Shown: piece after piece, positions 1 through 7,907 of the stretch | How positions within the stretch are numbered: the first letter of the stretch is position 1 | How the letters are laid out: each line of letters starts with the position of its first letter | DNA from: Candidatus Merdivicinus intestinigallinarum | GTDB taxonomy: Bacteria; Bacillota; Clostridia; Oscillospirales; Ruminococcaceae | DNA: 64,000 nt | Reading direction: 5' to 3' | Assembly (NCBI GenBank): GCA_018713335.1 | Contig: DVOW01000021.1 | Location: 1 to 64,000, forward strand | Made by a program: the position numbers and the translations under genes | Notes under the pieces: model-generated | The model's input: the letters and a program-made list of their open reading frames with translations, nothing else | The model's database searches: none | Told to the model about the DNA's origin: nothing

Positions 1-42
1 TATCAAGGCTTGTCCAACCTTGCTACGGCGTTTTAGGTGTAA

Positions 43-273
43 TTATAGGGGGTGTTTAATTGTCTTTAATGTGCTGAAAGCCGCATGGTTACGGCATTTT
101 CCTTGTTGTGCATATATTGACGGGGCAGTAGGGCCAGTTGCGCCAGTGGCTCCTGTTGCGCCGGTGGGTCCCGTCGGGCCGGGCGTCCCCTGGGGGCCGG
201 TGGGTCCTGCCGGGTAGATGTTGCAGACCGGACAGCATTGGTTCTGCATGAGGAAATCATGCCAGTTCGCCAT
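43..273 (-). CDS. Short collagen-like Gly-X-Y repeat protein
   Basis: A 76-residue protein with an N-terminal stretch holding a CCPVC cysteine cluster (about residues 13-17), then about nine uninterrupted G-P-T/G-A-T type triplets (about residues 23-49) and a 27-residue tail. Such tracts form collagen triple helices in exosporium or surface proteins of Firmicutes, which is known for the family; the role here is inferred. The start is chosen because GGAAAGG lies a few bases upstream. The repeat is far shorter than in BclA-like proteins and there is no recognisable C-terminal trimerisation domain, so it may be a shortened or decayed copy. No signal peptide is seen. Bases 1-42 hold nothing I can identify. 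Confidence 0.6.
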   Translation of the reverse strand: MANWHDFLMQNQCCPVCNIYPAGPTGPQGTPGPTGPTGATGATGATGPTAPSIYAQQGKCRNHAAFSTLKTIKHPL

Positions 274-414
274 ATAGCATCCCTTTCCTTTCGTTTTGTC
301 TTACTTTAAAATATTCTCTGCGCTCCGGTAATGTGATTCCCTTAGGGTTTGAAGGATATTTTTGAAAAAACGCCTGTAATTTTAGGAAATTATTTGGAAA
401 TCTGCGGGCTGCGG

Positions 415-443
415 TTGATTTTTTTCCGGGAACATTTTATAAT
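415..443 (+). promoter_or_regulatory. Promoter of the cobalamin operon
   Basis: TTGATT (415-420) and TATAAT (438-443) are separated by 17 bp. The predicted transcription start, about 450, falls just before the riboswitch. The stretch 274-414 upstream holds nothing else I can support. Confidence 0.75.
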
Positions 444-453
444 GAAAATAACG

Positions 454-614
454 TCTGCGGTGCGCCGGTTAATGCCGGCGAGAATAGGGAAGCCGGGTGG
501 AAATCCCGCGCGGGACCGCCGCTGTAACAGGGAAGCATCCCAAAAAACGCCACTGTGGTTGCACACGGGAAGGTTTGGGATGCACGGCCCTCGAGCCAGA
601 AGACCTGCCGCAGA
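454..614 (+). promoter_or_regulatory. Cobalamin riboswitch
   Basis: The closing P1 helix TCTGCGG (454-460)/CCGCAGA (608-614) encloses hallmark B12-riboswitch segments: GGGAAGCCGGGTGGAAATCC from about 486, the CCGCTGTAA segment near 517-527, the B12 box GCCACTG (549-555), and the closing CCAGAAGACCTGCC at about 596-609. It lies directly before cbiM and after a good promoter. It should sense adenosylcobalamin and shut off the cobalt-uptake and corrin-synthesis operon when the cofactor is plentiful. Confidence 0.95.
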
Positions 615-690
615 ACGAAGTTGCGCTGCCAACGGACTATTTGGCGGGTGCAGCATGCCCGCTGCGGGTTCACGCGGCTTGTTTTGCTGT

Positions 691-718
691 ACCTTCCTCT
701 TTTGAGGAAGGTTTTTTT
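691..718 (+). terminator. Riboswitch-controlled intrinsic terminator
   Basis: A 9-bp stem ACCTTCCTC (691-699)/GAGGAAGGT (704-712) is followed by T713-T718. It lies between the riboswitch aptamer and the cbiM ribosome-binding site, so it is the likely expression platform for transcription attenuation by cobalamin. Confidence 0.85.
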
Positions 719-752
719 CTGTGGCGGGACAATTTTTTAAGGAGGAGTTTTC

Positions 753-1505
753 ATGACGAAACTCGAAAAAAGGCTCGTTGCGTTTTCCGCAGCCTTGGCC
801 CTGGTGTTTGGTGCAACACAAACCGTCGGCGCTATGCACATTGCGGAAGGATACCTTTCGCCCGGCTGGTGTATCGGCTGGGGAGCGGTCTGCATCCCGT
901 TTTTAACGGTGGGCGTCATCCGCATCAAAAAAACAGTTTCCAACCACCGGAAGACCTTAATCCTGCTGGCGATGGCCGGGGCATACGCTTTCATTTTATC
1001 GGCCTTGAAAATTCCCAGCGTGTCCGCTTCTTCCAGCCACCCCACCGGGACAGGGCTGGCGGCCATCCTCTTTGGGCCGGCCTCCGCTTCGGTGCTGGGC
1101 ATTATTGTTCTGTTATTCCAGGCGGCGCTGCTGGCCCACGGCGGCTTCAGCACCCTGGGGGCCAACACCTTCAGCATGGGCGTGGCCGGGCCCCTGGTCA
1201 GCTGGGGCGTTTATAAGCTCTGCAAAAAGTGCCGGGTCAACCGGCTGGTGGGCATTTTCCTGGCGGCAAGCCTGGGGGATCTGTTCACCTACTGTATCAC
1301 CAGCATCCAGCTGGCTTTGGACCATCCCAGCGAGATGGGCGGCGTTCTGGCTTCGGCCGTGGAATTTTTGGGCGTCTTTGCCGTGACCCAGGTACCCCTG
1401 GCCATTGTGGAAGGGCTGCTTACGGTAGTAGTGATGATGGGCCTGGAAGCCTATGCCAAACCGGAGCTTCAGGAAATCGGCTATTTAAAGGAGGCGGCAG
1501 TATGA
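753..1505 (+). CDS. cbiM: Cobalt ECF transporter substrate-binding membrane protein CbiM
   Basis: CbiM is the cobalt-specific S-component of the CbiMNQO energy-coupling-factor transporter in the cytoplasmic membrane. The 250-residue protein has a cleavable-looking N-terminal hydrophobic segment (residues 8-27) followed by MHIAEG (28-33). In this family the mature Met-His amino terminus forms part of the metal site. Several further membrane helices follow. The start has an AAGGAGG site 8 bases upstream (739-745). It is the first gene behind the cobalamin riboswitch and its stop overlaps cbiN by four bases (ATGA), so the two are translationally coupled. Confidence 0.95.
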   Translation: MTKLEKRLVAFSAALALVFGATQTVGAMHIAEGYLSPGWCIGWGAVCIPFLTVGVIRIKKTVSNHRKTLILLAMAGAYAFILSALKIPSVSASSSHPTGTGLAAILFGPASASVLGIIVLLFQAALLAHGGFSTLGANTFSMGVAGPLVSWGVYKLCKKCRVNRLVGIFLAASLGDLFTYCITSIQLALDHPSEMGGVLASAVEFLGVFAVTQVPLAIVEGLLTVVVMMGLEAYAKPELQEIGYLKEAAV

Positions 1506-1813
1506 GCAAGCGTGTGATTTTGGGGATCGTTCTGCTGGCCCTCTGCGGGCTGATCGCGGTTTTCCCTCTGCTGACCATCAAAGACAGTGAGTTCGGCGGC
1601 GCGGACGGCGAGGCGGAAGAGGTTGTAGCGGCGGTGGACCCGGATTATGAGCCTTGGGCGGAAAGCCCCATCGCGCCTCCCGGCGGCGAAACGGAAAGCC
1701 TGCTGTTCTGTTTGCAGGCGGGCATCGGGGCCGCTGTTTTAGGCTATGGCTTCGGCTATCTTCGGGCCAGGAAAAAATACAAACAGGACGACGAAAAAGC
1801 AAAAAGCCGGTAA
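1502..1813 (+). CDS. cbiN: Cobalt transport accessory protein CbiN
   Basis: The 103-residue protein has two membrane segments (about residues 5-22 and 64-84) flanking an extracytoplasmic loop rich in Glu, Asp and Pro. This is the CbiN layout; CbiN helps load Co(II) into CbiM. The start overlaps the cbiM stop as ATGA, with a GGAGG site about 10 bases upstream. The tail is short and highly charged ([13 protein letters not shown]). Position between cbiM and cbiQ supports the call as much as the sequence does, since CbiN proteins diverge strongly. Confidence 0.9.
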   Translation: MSKRVILGIVLLALCGLIAVFPLLTIKDSEFGGADGEAEEVVAAVDPDYEPWAESPIAPPGGETESLLFCLQAGIGAAVLGYGFGYLRARKKYKQDDEKAKSR

Positions 1814-1882
1814 CACTGGAAACAAAAAGGGACGGCGGGGGATTTGCCGCCGTCCCTTTCGGCAGTTTTAGGAGGAATCGAT

Positions 1883-2800
1883 TTGCTGATAACCATCGGG
1901 GCGGCGCTCCTTGGGCTGGTTTTATTCTGGGGCCGGGTTTCCCCGGCATTGTTCTGGTGCGGGGAGATCGTGCTGACAGCCGCCGGGGTCCTGATGGCCC
2001 GGTGCGCCCACAGCCACGGCGGGATGCTGGCCATGGACGTCTGCGCCAACCGTTCCCGGCTCCTTTCCTGGAACGCCGGAGGGAAGCTCCTGTTTGCCCT
2101 GGGGATGCTCTTTTTTTCCATCAGCGCGGATTCCGTTGCCGTGGGGCTGGCGGTGTTTGTCATCATGACCGTTCTGGCCTTGGCCGGAGGGGTCCGGTTC
2201 CATGAATACCTGTCCTGCCTGAGCCTGCCTTTGGGCTTCCTGCTTCTGGGGAGCCTGACAGTGGCCTTCCAGCTTCTGGACACCCCCGCCGGGAGCTTCC
2301 ATCTGCCGGTGTTTGGGATGTACCTGACGGTGACGGAGCAGAACCGCTGGGACGCTGTCCTGGTCCTCTGCAAGGCCATAGGCGCGGTGGGGTGCCTGCT
2401 GTTCTTAAGCCTGTCCACCCCCATGGGGGAGCTGATCGCCGTGTTCCGGAAAATCAAGGTCCCGGCAGTGGTGGTGGAGCTCATGTACCTGATTTACCGG
2501 TACATTTTCATCTTATTGGACGCCGCCTTCGCCATGCAGCAGGCGGCCGAATCCCGGTTGGGGTACCGGACCATGAAAACGGGCTTCCGCACATACAGCC
2601 GCATTGCAGCGAACCTTTTGGCGGTTTCCTTCAAGCGGGCGTCGGAGAATTTTGACGCCATGGAATCCCGGTGCTACGATGGGGAAATCCGCTTTTTGAC
2701 CCGGAAAAAGCCGGTGACAATGGCGCAGATGGGGTGTTACCTTGGCTGCGCCGGGCTTGCGGCGGGAATTTTTTTACTGGAACGGATGGGAGGTTTTTAA
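1883..2800 (+). CDS. cbiQ: Cobalt ECF transporter transmembrane component CbiQ
   Basis: CbiQ is the T-component that couples ATP hydrolysis by CbiO to substrate capture by CbiM. The 305-residue protein has several hydrophobic helices and, in the C-terminal half, the two conserved A-x-E-S-R coupling-helix motifs typical of T-components: AAESRLGY and, about 50 residues later, AMESRCYD. An upstream in-frame ATG at 1844 exists, but the TTG at 1883 has GGAGGA (1871-1876) at proper spacing and gives the normal N-terminus, so I start there. The stop overlaps the cbiO start (TAATG). Confidence 0.92.
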   Translation: MLITIGAALLGLVLFWGRVSPALFWCGEIVLTAAGVLMARCAHSHGGMLAMDVCANRSRLLSWNAGGKLLFALGMLFFSISADSVAVGLAVFVIMTVLALAGGVRFHEYLSCLSLPLGFLLLGSLTVAFQLLDTPAGSFHLPVFGMYLTVTEQNRWDAVLVLCKAIGAVGCLLFLSLSTPMGELIAVFRKIKVPAVVVELMYLIYRYIFILLDAAFAMQQAAESRLGYRTMKTGFRTYSRIAANLLAVSFKRASENFDAMESRCYDGEIRFLTRKKPVTMAQMGCYLGCAGLAAGIFLLERMGGF

Positions 2801-3636
2801 TGGACAAGCTTTTGGAATTTTCCGGGGTTTCCTACGCCTATGAGGAAGGCCGGGAGGCTTTGAAAAACTTAAGCGTCGCCATCCGCAAAGGGGAAAAGAT
2901 CGCAGTTTTGGGGGAAAACGGCGCCGGGAAATCCACCTTTTTCCTCCTCTGCAACGGCGTTCTGGCCCCAAAATCCGGGGAGATCCGTTACAATGGGGAA
3001 CCGGTGGGGAAATCCCGCAAGGATAAAATGAAGCTGCGGCAGCAGGTTGGGATCGTGTTCCAGGAGCCGGACCGGCAGATTTTGGCGGCAACGGTGGCGG
3101 AGGAAATCTCCTTCGGGCCCTTAAACCTGGGTCTTTCCCGGGAAGAGGCCGCCGGCCGGGTGGAGGAAGCCCTCTCCCGGATGAACCTGACGGAATACCG
3201 GGACCGGCCGCCCCATTACTTAAGCGGCGGCGAGAAAAAACGGGTGACCATTGCCGACATCCTGGCCATGAAGCCGGAGATCCTGCTGTTTGACGAGCCG
3301 GCCTCCTCTTTAGACCCGGCCAATGCGGCGCTTTTGGAACAGACCCTGCAAACCCTGGGGCAGGAGGGGATGACGCTGCTGATCTCCACCCACGATGTGA
3401 ATTTTGCCTGGAAATGGGCGGAACGGGCTTTGGTCTTCTCTCAGGGAGAGCTGATTGCCGACGGCCCGCCGGAAACGATTTTCGCGGACAGCGCCCTTTT
3501 GGAAAAGGCGGGTTTAAAAAAACCCATTTTATTTGAAGCGGGGGAGATCCTCCGGCAGGCGCACCCACAGGAAAACATTCCCATTCCCCGTTCCATTGAA
3601 CAGTTCCGGGTGTGGGCGGAAAGGACGATTTCATGA
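2800..3636 (+). CDS. cbiO: Cobalt ECF transporter ATPase CbiO
   Basis: This is the ATPase subunit of the cobalt ECF transporter, 278 residues. Walker A is GENGAGKST (38-46), the Q-loop glutamine is Q88, the signature is LSGGEKKR (141-148), Walker B is ILLFDEP (161-167), and the switch histidine is H198 in STHD. All ABC motifs are intact. The start overlaps the cbiQ stop by one base and has GGGAGG upstream. A C-terminal extension after the nucleotide-binding domain is usual for CbiO. Its stop overlaps cbiK (ATGA). Confidence 0.95.
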   Translation: MDKLLEFSGVSYAYEEGREALKNLSVAIRKGEKIAVLGENGAGKSTFFLLCNGVLAPKSGEIRYNGEPVGKSRKDKMKLRQQVGIVFQEPDRQILAATVAEEISFGPLNLGLSREEAAGRVEEALSRMNLTEYRDRPPHYLSGGEKKRVTIADILAMKPEILLFDEPASSLDPANAALLEQTLQTLGQEGMTLLISTHDVNFAWKWAERALVFSQGELIADGPPETIFADSALLEKAGLKKPILFEAGEILRQAHPQENIPIPRSIEQFRVWAERTIS

Positions 3637-4412
3637 AAAAACAGGCGATTTTACTGGCGCATTTCGGCACAAGCCACGCCGATACCCGGGAAAAGACCAT
3701 CGGGGCGGTGGAACGGGACGTCCGGGCGGCGTATCCGGACTGGGAGGTCCGGGGGGCCTTTACCAGCGGCATGATCCTGCGAATCCTCAAAAAACAGGGG
3801 GTCTGCCTCCAGTCGGTCCCCGAAGCTTTGGAAAGCCTTCTGGCGGAAGGCTTTGAACGGGTTGTCATCCAGCCCACCCACATGATCTGCGGGGAGGAAT
3901 ACGACAAGCTGCGTGCCCAGGCGGAGCCTTTCCGGGAAAAATTCGCAGCCTTTTCCATGGGGCTGCCCCTTCTTTCCTCCACGGAGGATATGCGGGAGAT
4001 CTGCCGGTTTTATGATGCCCAGTTCCCCCGGGAAAAAGAGGAGGCCCTGGTCCTCATGGGCCACGGCACCGGCCATTTTGCCAACGCGGTGTATCCGGCC
4101 ATGAGCTACATTTTCAGCGAAATGGGCTTTGAACGGATTTTTGTGGGGGCAGTGGAAGGCTATCCGGATATTGACATTGTCCGCAAGGAATTAAAGCGCC
4201 TGGATGTGCGGAAAGTCACCGTGACCCCCTTAATGCTGGTGGCCGGGGATCACGCCGTCAACGACATGGCCGGGGAGGAGCCGGACAGCTGGAAATCCCT
4301 GCTGGAGTCCGACGGCTACACGGTCCGTACCGTTGTCCGGGGCCTGGGCGAGTACCCCCAGGTGCGGGAGCTTTATCTGGCCCATCTGCGTCAAGCTTTG
4401 GAGCAGGAATAG
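3633..4412 (+). CDS. cbiK: Sirohydrochlorin cobaltochelatase CbiK
   Basis: CbiK inserts Co(II) into sirohydrochlorin (factor II), the step that commits to the anaerobic, cobalt-early corrin route. The 259-residue protein shows HFGTSH near the N-terminus, H144 in LMGHGTGH and H207 in AGDHAVND. These match the two metal-binding histidines described for Salmonella CbiK (H145, H207). The start at ATGA overlapping cbiO is preferred over an upstream ATG at 3612 because it gives the MKKQAIL N-terminus. No signal peptide is present, so it acts in the cytoplasm. Coupling to cbiMNQO makes sense: uptake and insertion of cobalt are co-expressed. Confidence 0.95.
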   Translation: MKKQAILLAHFGTSHADTREKTIGAVERDVRAAYPDWEVRGAFTSGMILRILKKQGVCLQSVPEALESLLAEGFERVVIQPTHMICGEEYDKLRAQAEPFREKFAAFSMGLPLLSSTEDMREICRFYDAQFPREKEEALVLMGHGTGHFANAVYPAMSYIFSEMGFERIFVGAVEGYPDIDIVRKELKRLDVRKVTVTPLMLVAGDHAVNDMAGEEPDSWKSLLESDGYTVRTVVRGLGEYPQVRELYLAHLRQALEQE

Positions 4413-4421
4413 GAGGAAATC

Positions 4422-5111
4422 ATGGAAAAAGGGATTTTTTACGGAATCAGCGTGGGCCCCGGGGACCCGGAGCTGTTGACCCGCAAAGCTGTCCGGGTCA
4501 TGGAGGAATGCAAGGTCATCGCCACCCCTCAGACCAAAGGGGAGAATACCCTGGCTTTGGACATTGCCTCAGCGGCCGTGGACATGAGCGGCAAGACCAT
4601 CCTGCCCATCCGGTTTTTGATGACCAAGGACAAGGACGCCCTGCAAAAAAGCCACGAGGAAGCGGCGGACGAGATCGCCGCCTGGCTGGACAAAGGGGAG
4701 GACGTGGGGATGCTGAACCTGGGGGATGTGTCCATTTATTCCACCTTCAGCTATATCCACGAAATCTTAAAGGCCCGGGGCTATGAAACCGTTGTCATCC
4801 CCGGGGTGCCCAGCTTCTGCGCTGTTGCGGCCCGGCTGAACACAGGGCTCACCGAAATGGGCAAGCCTTTGCACATCATCCCGGCAAGCCACGAAGGGCT
4901 GGCTGAAAGCCTGGCACTGCCCGGCAGCAAAATCCTTATGAAAACCGGCAAATCCATGCCCGCCGTGAAACAGGCGTTGAAGGAAGCCGGGCTTTATGAG
5001 AAAGCGTCCCTGGTCCAGAACTGCGGCCTGCCGGACGAAAAGGCCTGTCCCACTTTGGATGAGGCCGACGAGGACCCCAGTTATTTTACCACCATTCTGG
5101 TGAAAGCGTAA
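4422..5111 (+). CDS. cbiL: Cobalt-factor II C20-methyltransferase CbiL
   Basis: This SAM-dependent enzyme methylates C20 of cobalt-factor II. The 229-residue protein has the tetrapyrrole methylase fold, with the N-terminal YGISVGPGDPELLT loop and the GDVSIYSTF segment that binds SAM. The KGENTLAL region after the first strand and GVPSFCAVAARL are typical of the CbiL/CobI subfamily. AGGAGG precedes the ATG. It lies 9 bases after cbiK in the same operon. Confidence 0.93.
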   Translation: MEKGIFYGISVGPGDPELLTRKAVRVMEECKVIATPQTKGENTLALDIASAAVDMSGKTILPIRFLMTKDKDALQKSHEEAADEIAAWLDKGEDVGMLNLGDVSIYSTFSYIHEILKARGYETVVIPGVPSFCAVAARLNTGLTEMGKPLHIIPASHEGLAESLALPGSKILMKTGKSMPAVKQALKEAGLYEKASLVQNCGLPDEKACPTLDEADEDPSYFTTILVKA

Positions 5112-5122
5112 GGAGAATTGCC

Positions 5123-5893
5123 ATGGTAACATTTGTCGGCGCCGGAAGCGGCGCGCCGGATCTCATCACCGTCCGGGGGGCCAAGCTCCTTTCTCAGGCG
5201 GATGTGATTATTTACGCGGGGAGTTTGGTGAATCCCGCCCTGCTGGACTATAAAAAAGAGGGCTGCGCCGTTTACAACAGCGCGGAGATGACCCTGGAGG
5301 AAGTGTTCGCCGTTATGAAAGCGGCGGAGGACGAAGGGAAAATGACCGTCCGCCTGCACACCGGCGACCCCTGCCTTTACGGGGCCATCAAGGAGCAGAT
5401 GGAGCTTTTGGACGAGGCGGGGATCTCTTATGAAGTCGTCCCCGGCGTGTCCAGCTTCTGCGGGGCCGCGGCGGCGGTAAAAGCGGAATACACCCTGCCC
5501 CAGGTGAGCCAGACGGTCATCATCACCCGGATGGAGGGCCGCACGCCGGTCCCTGAAAGGGAGAAGATCCGCAGTCTGGCCGCCCATCAGAGCACCATGG
5601 TGATCTTCCTGAGCACCGGCCTCTTAGAGGGCCTTTCCCGGGAACTGATCGCCGGGGGCTACGCCCCGGATACCCCGGCGGCTATTGTCTACAAAGCCAC
5701 CTGGCCGGAGGAAAAGGTGTTCCACTGCACGGTGGAAACCCTGGCCCAGACCGCCAAGGAAAACCACGTCACCAAAACAGCCCTGATTTTGGTGGGCAGA
5801 TTCTTAAACGGCACCATCGAGCGTTCCAAACTCTATGACCCCGCCTTTACCACCGAATTCCGCCAGGGAACCGACCCATGCGAATCGAAATAA
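5123..5893 (+). CDS. cbiF: Cobalt-precorrin-4 C11-methyltransferase CbiF
   Basis: CbiF transfers a methyl group from SAM to C11 of cobalt-precorrin-4. The 256-residue protein begins VTFVGAGSGAPDLIT and carries LHTGDPCLYGAI and VPGVSSFCGAAA, the SAM-binding and substrate-lid motifs of CbiF/CobM. TAAGGAG lies just upstream of the ATG. Its 3' end overlaps cbiG by 16 bases, so the two are likely made together. Length is normal for the family. Confidence 0.95.
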   Translation: MVTFVGAGSGAPDLITVRGAKLLSQADVIIYAGSLVNPALLDYKKEGCAVYNSAEMTLEEVFAVMKAAEDEGKMTVRLHTGDPCLYGAIKEQMELLDEAGISYEVVPGVSSFCGAAAAVKAEYTLPQVSQTVIITRMEGRTPVPEREKIRSLAAHQSTMVIFLSTGLLEGLSRELIAGGYAPDTPAAIVYKATWPEEKVFHCTVETLAQTAKENHVTKTALILVGRFLNGTIERSKLYDPAFTTEFRQGTDPCESK

Positions 5894-6855
5894 CGGCCTA
5901 TACCGCCGACGGCCTCGCTTTGGGGGAAAAACTCCGGGAACTGCTGGAACAGGAAGGGGAAACCGCCTGTTTCCATCCCGGCAAGGGGCCGGAAGGAATG
6001 AAGGCCCGGGATTTCGCGGCGGAGTATTTTCCAAAATCGGACGCCCTGGTTTTTATCGGGGCGGCGGGCATCGCCGTCCGGAGCATTGCGCCTTTTGTAG
6101 CGTCCAAACTGTCCGACCCGGCGGTTTTAGCGCTGGACGACCAGGGGAAATTCGTCATTTCCCTGCTGTCGGGCCATGTGGGCGGGGCCAACGACCTGAC
6201 CAACCGGATCGCCGGGCTGATTGGGGCCGTTCCGGTGGTAACCACTGCCACCGACGGGCACGGGGTGTTTGCCATTGACAGCTGGGCCGCCAAGCAGGGC
6301 TTCTTTATAATGAACCCGGAGAAAATCAAGGCGGTCAGCGGCCAACTGCTGGATGGGAAGCCGGTGAGATTTGCAAGCCCTTTTCCCGTTCTGGAAAGCC
6401 TGCCCAAAGGCTTTGTCCGGGCAGACGAAAATCCGGATGTCGTAGTAGATGTGCGCCGCCCGGAAACAGACTGCCTGTGGATCGTCCCGCCTTTCCTGAC
6501 CTTGGGGGTGGGGTGCCGGAAAAATACCCCGGAAGAAGCCATTGAGGCGGCGTTTCAAAAGCTGCTGGCCAAAAAGGGGTTTTCGGAAAAGGCCTTTCAG
6601 CAGGTGTGCAGCATCGACTTAAAAGCGGAGGAACCGGGGCTTCTGGCCTTCTGTAAGGCCCATAATCTGCCTTTTGTCACCTATTCCGCCCAAGAACTGG
6701 AGGCTCTGGAGGGGGAGTTTACCCCGTCGGCCTTTGTGAGCCATGTGACCGGCGTGGACAATGTCTGCGAACGCAGCGCGGCGAAAGGAAGCGGCGGACG
6801 GGTCATCGTCCCCAAACAGGCGGGAAACGGCGTGACCATGGCTGTGGCCCGGTAA
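5878..6855 (+). CDS. cbiG: Cobalt-precorrin-5A hydrolase CbiG
   Basis: CbiG opens the delta-lactone of cobalt-precorrin-5A and releases acetaldehyde during ring contraction. The 325-residue protein has the N-terminal domain with FIGAAGIAVRSIAPF, the central part with LSGHVGGANDLT, and the C-terminal domain with LGVGCRKNTP. Together these are the three CbiG regions. The start overlaps cbiF. The stop codon lies inside a GCCCGGTAACCGGGC palindrome that begins an intergenic repeat, so the last residues (Ala-Arg) and the stop are supplied by that repeat. Confidence 0.94.
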   Translation: MRIEITAYTADGLALGEKLRELLEQEGETACFHPGKGPEGMKARDFAAEYFPKSDALVFIGAAGIAVRSIAPFVASKLSDPAVLALDDQGKFVISLLSGHVGGANDLTNRIAGLIGAVPVVTTATDGHGVFAIDSWAAKQGFFIMNPEKIKAVSGQLLDGKPVRFASPFPVLESLPKGFVRADENPDVVVDVRRPETDCLWIVPPFLTLGVGCRKNTPEEAIEAAFQKLLAKKGFSEKAFQQVCSIDLKAEEPGLLAFCKAHNLPFVTYSAQELEALEGEFTPSAFVSHVTGVDNVCERSAAKGSGGRVIVPKQAGNGVTMAVAR

Positions 6856-6954
6856 CCGGGCTTTTAAGCTGACGCAGCCGTTGTATCACGCGACAAATTT
6901 TGGCTGGCGCGCGACAAGCTGCGCGCCTCTGGAAGCAATCTCCCGCAATGCCAG
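6847..6954 (+). repeat. Intergenic repeat, family 1, copy 1 (at the cbiG stop)
   Basis: It starts with GCCCGGTAACCGGGC across the cbiG stop, then TTTTGGCTGGCGC, a hairpin GGCGCG/CGCGCC, and GCGCCTCTGGA. The same order of blocks is at 52870-52995 after argS. The remainder of the gap up to cbiH (6955-7149) shows no gene, no strong promoter and no clear terminator. Confidence 0.7.
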
Positions 6955-7149
6955 ATGAAGATTCATCGGTTTTCCGAAATTTTCTCAAGGAAGATGTTTG
7001 AAACTACCTTGTCATCAAATGGATGGCGAGCGTCCCTTAAAATGGAACCATAATGCAAAAGGGGTGCCGGTGCTGCCGGACTGCCCGAAACATTTTTTAC
7101 ACGGGCCGGGCGGCCCAGATATATTTCCAAATAGGAAAGGAATGGCATC

Positions 7150-7887
7150 ATGAAAAAATTATATGTGGTGGGCTTGGGCCCCGGCGGACGGGAATACATG
7201 ACCGGTGAAGCCCGGGCGGCTCTGGAGGACTCCGAACTTCTCTGCGGCTACACCGTTTACATCGACTTAATCCGGGCGGATTACCCGGACAAGGAGATCC
7301 TTACCACCCCCATGACCCAGGAAATCGAGCGCTGCCGGATGGCGGTAGAAGCGGCGGAAGGCGGCAAAACCGTCGCCATGGTTTGCAGCGGCGACGCCGG
7401 TGTTTACGGCATGGCGGGTCTGATTTACGAGGTTGCCGGGGAAAATTCCCCGGTGGAAATTGTCATTGTGCCCGGCATCACGGCGGCTTTAAGCGGCGCG
7501 GCGGTGCTGGGGGCGCCCCTTGTCCACGATTTTGCCGTTATCTCCTTAAGCGACCTTCTGACCCCCTGGGAAACCATCGAAAAGCGGCTCCGGGCGGCGG
7601 GCGAAGCGGATTTCTCCCTCTGCCTTTACAATCCTTCCAGCAAAAAGCGGGCGGATTATCTGAAACGGGCCTGCGATATCTTGCTGGAAAGCCGGAACCC
7701 GGAAAACGCCTGCGGCTGGGTGAAAAACATCGGCCGGGAAGGTCAGGAATACAAGGTCATGACCTTAGCGGAGCTGCGGGAGGAGCAGGTGGATATGTTC
7801 ACCACCGTCTTTATCGGCAATTCCTCCACCAAATTTCTGGGGGGCAAATTGGTGACCCCCAGAGGATATGAGCGCAAAATGAAATAA
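7150..7887 (+). CDS. cbiH: Cobalt-factor III C17-methyltransferase CbiH
   Basis: CbiH methylates C17 and drives ring contraction to give cobalt-precorrin-4. The 245-residue protein starts MKKLYVVGLGPGG and has CSGDAGVYGMAGL and PGITAALSGAAVLG, then LYNPSSKKR, all typical of CobJ/CbiH. The start has AGGAAAGGA upstream. It is separated from cbiG by 294 bases containing an intergenic repeat, so it may be read through from the riboswitch promoter or have its own weak promoter that I cannot see. Confidence 0.94.
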   Translation: MKKLYVVGLGPGGREYMTGEARAALEDSELLCGYTVYIDLIRADYPDKEILTTPMTQEIERCRMAVEAAEGGKTVAMVCSGDAGVYGMAGLIYEVAGENSPVEIVIVPGITAALSGAAVLGAPLVHDFAVISLSDLLTPWETIEKRLRAAGEADFSLCLYNPSSKKRADYLKRACDILLESRNPENACGWVKNIGREGQEYKVMTLAELREEQVDMFTTVFIGNSSTKFLGGKLVTPRGYERKMK

Positions 7888-7907
7888 CAGCGAAAGGGGG
7901 CGGCGGG

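Noticed and set aside
390..839. A 149-codon minus-strand frame
   Set aside because: It covers the cobalamin riboswitch, its terminator and the cbiM start in antisense, so coding is very unlikely.
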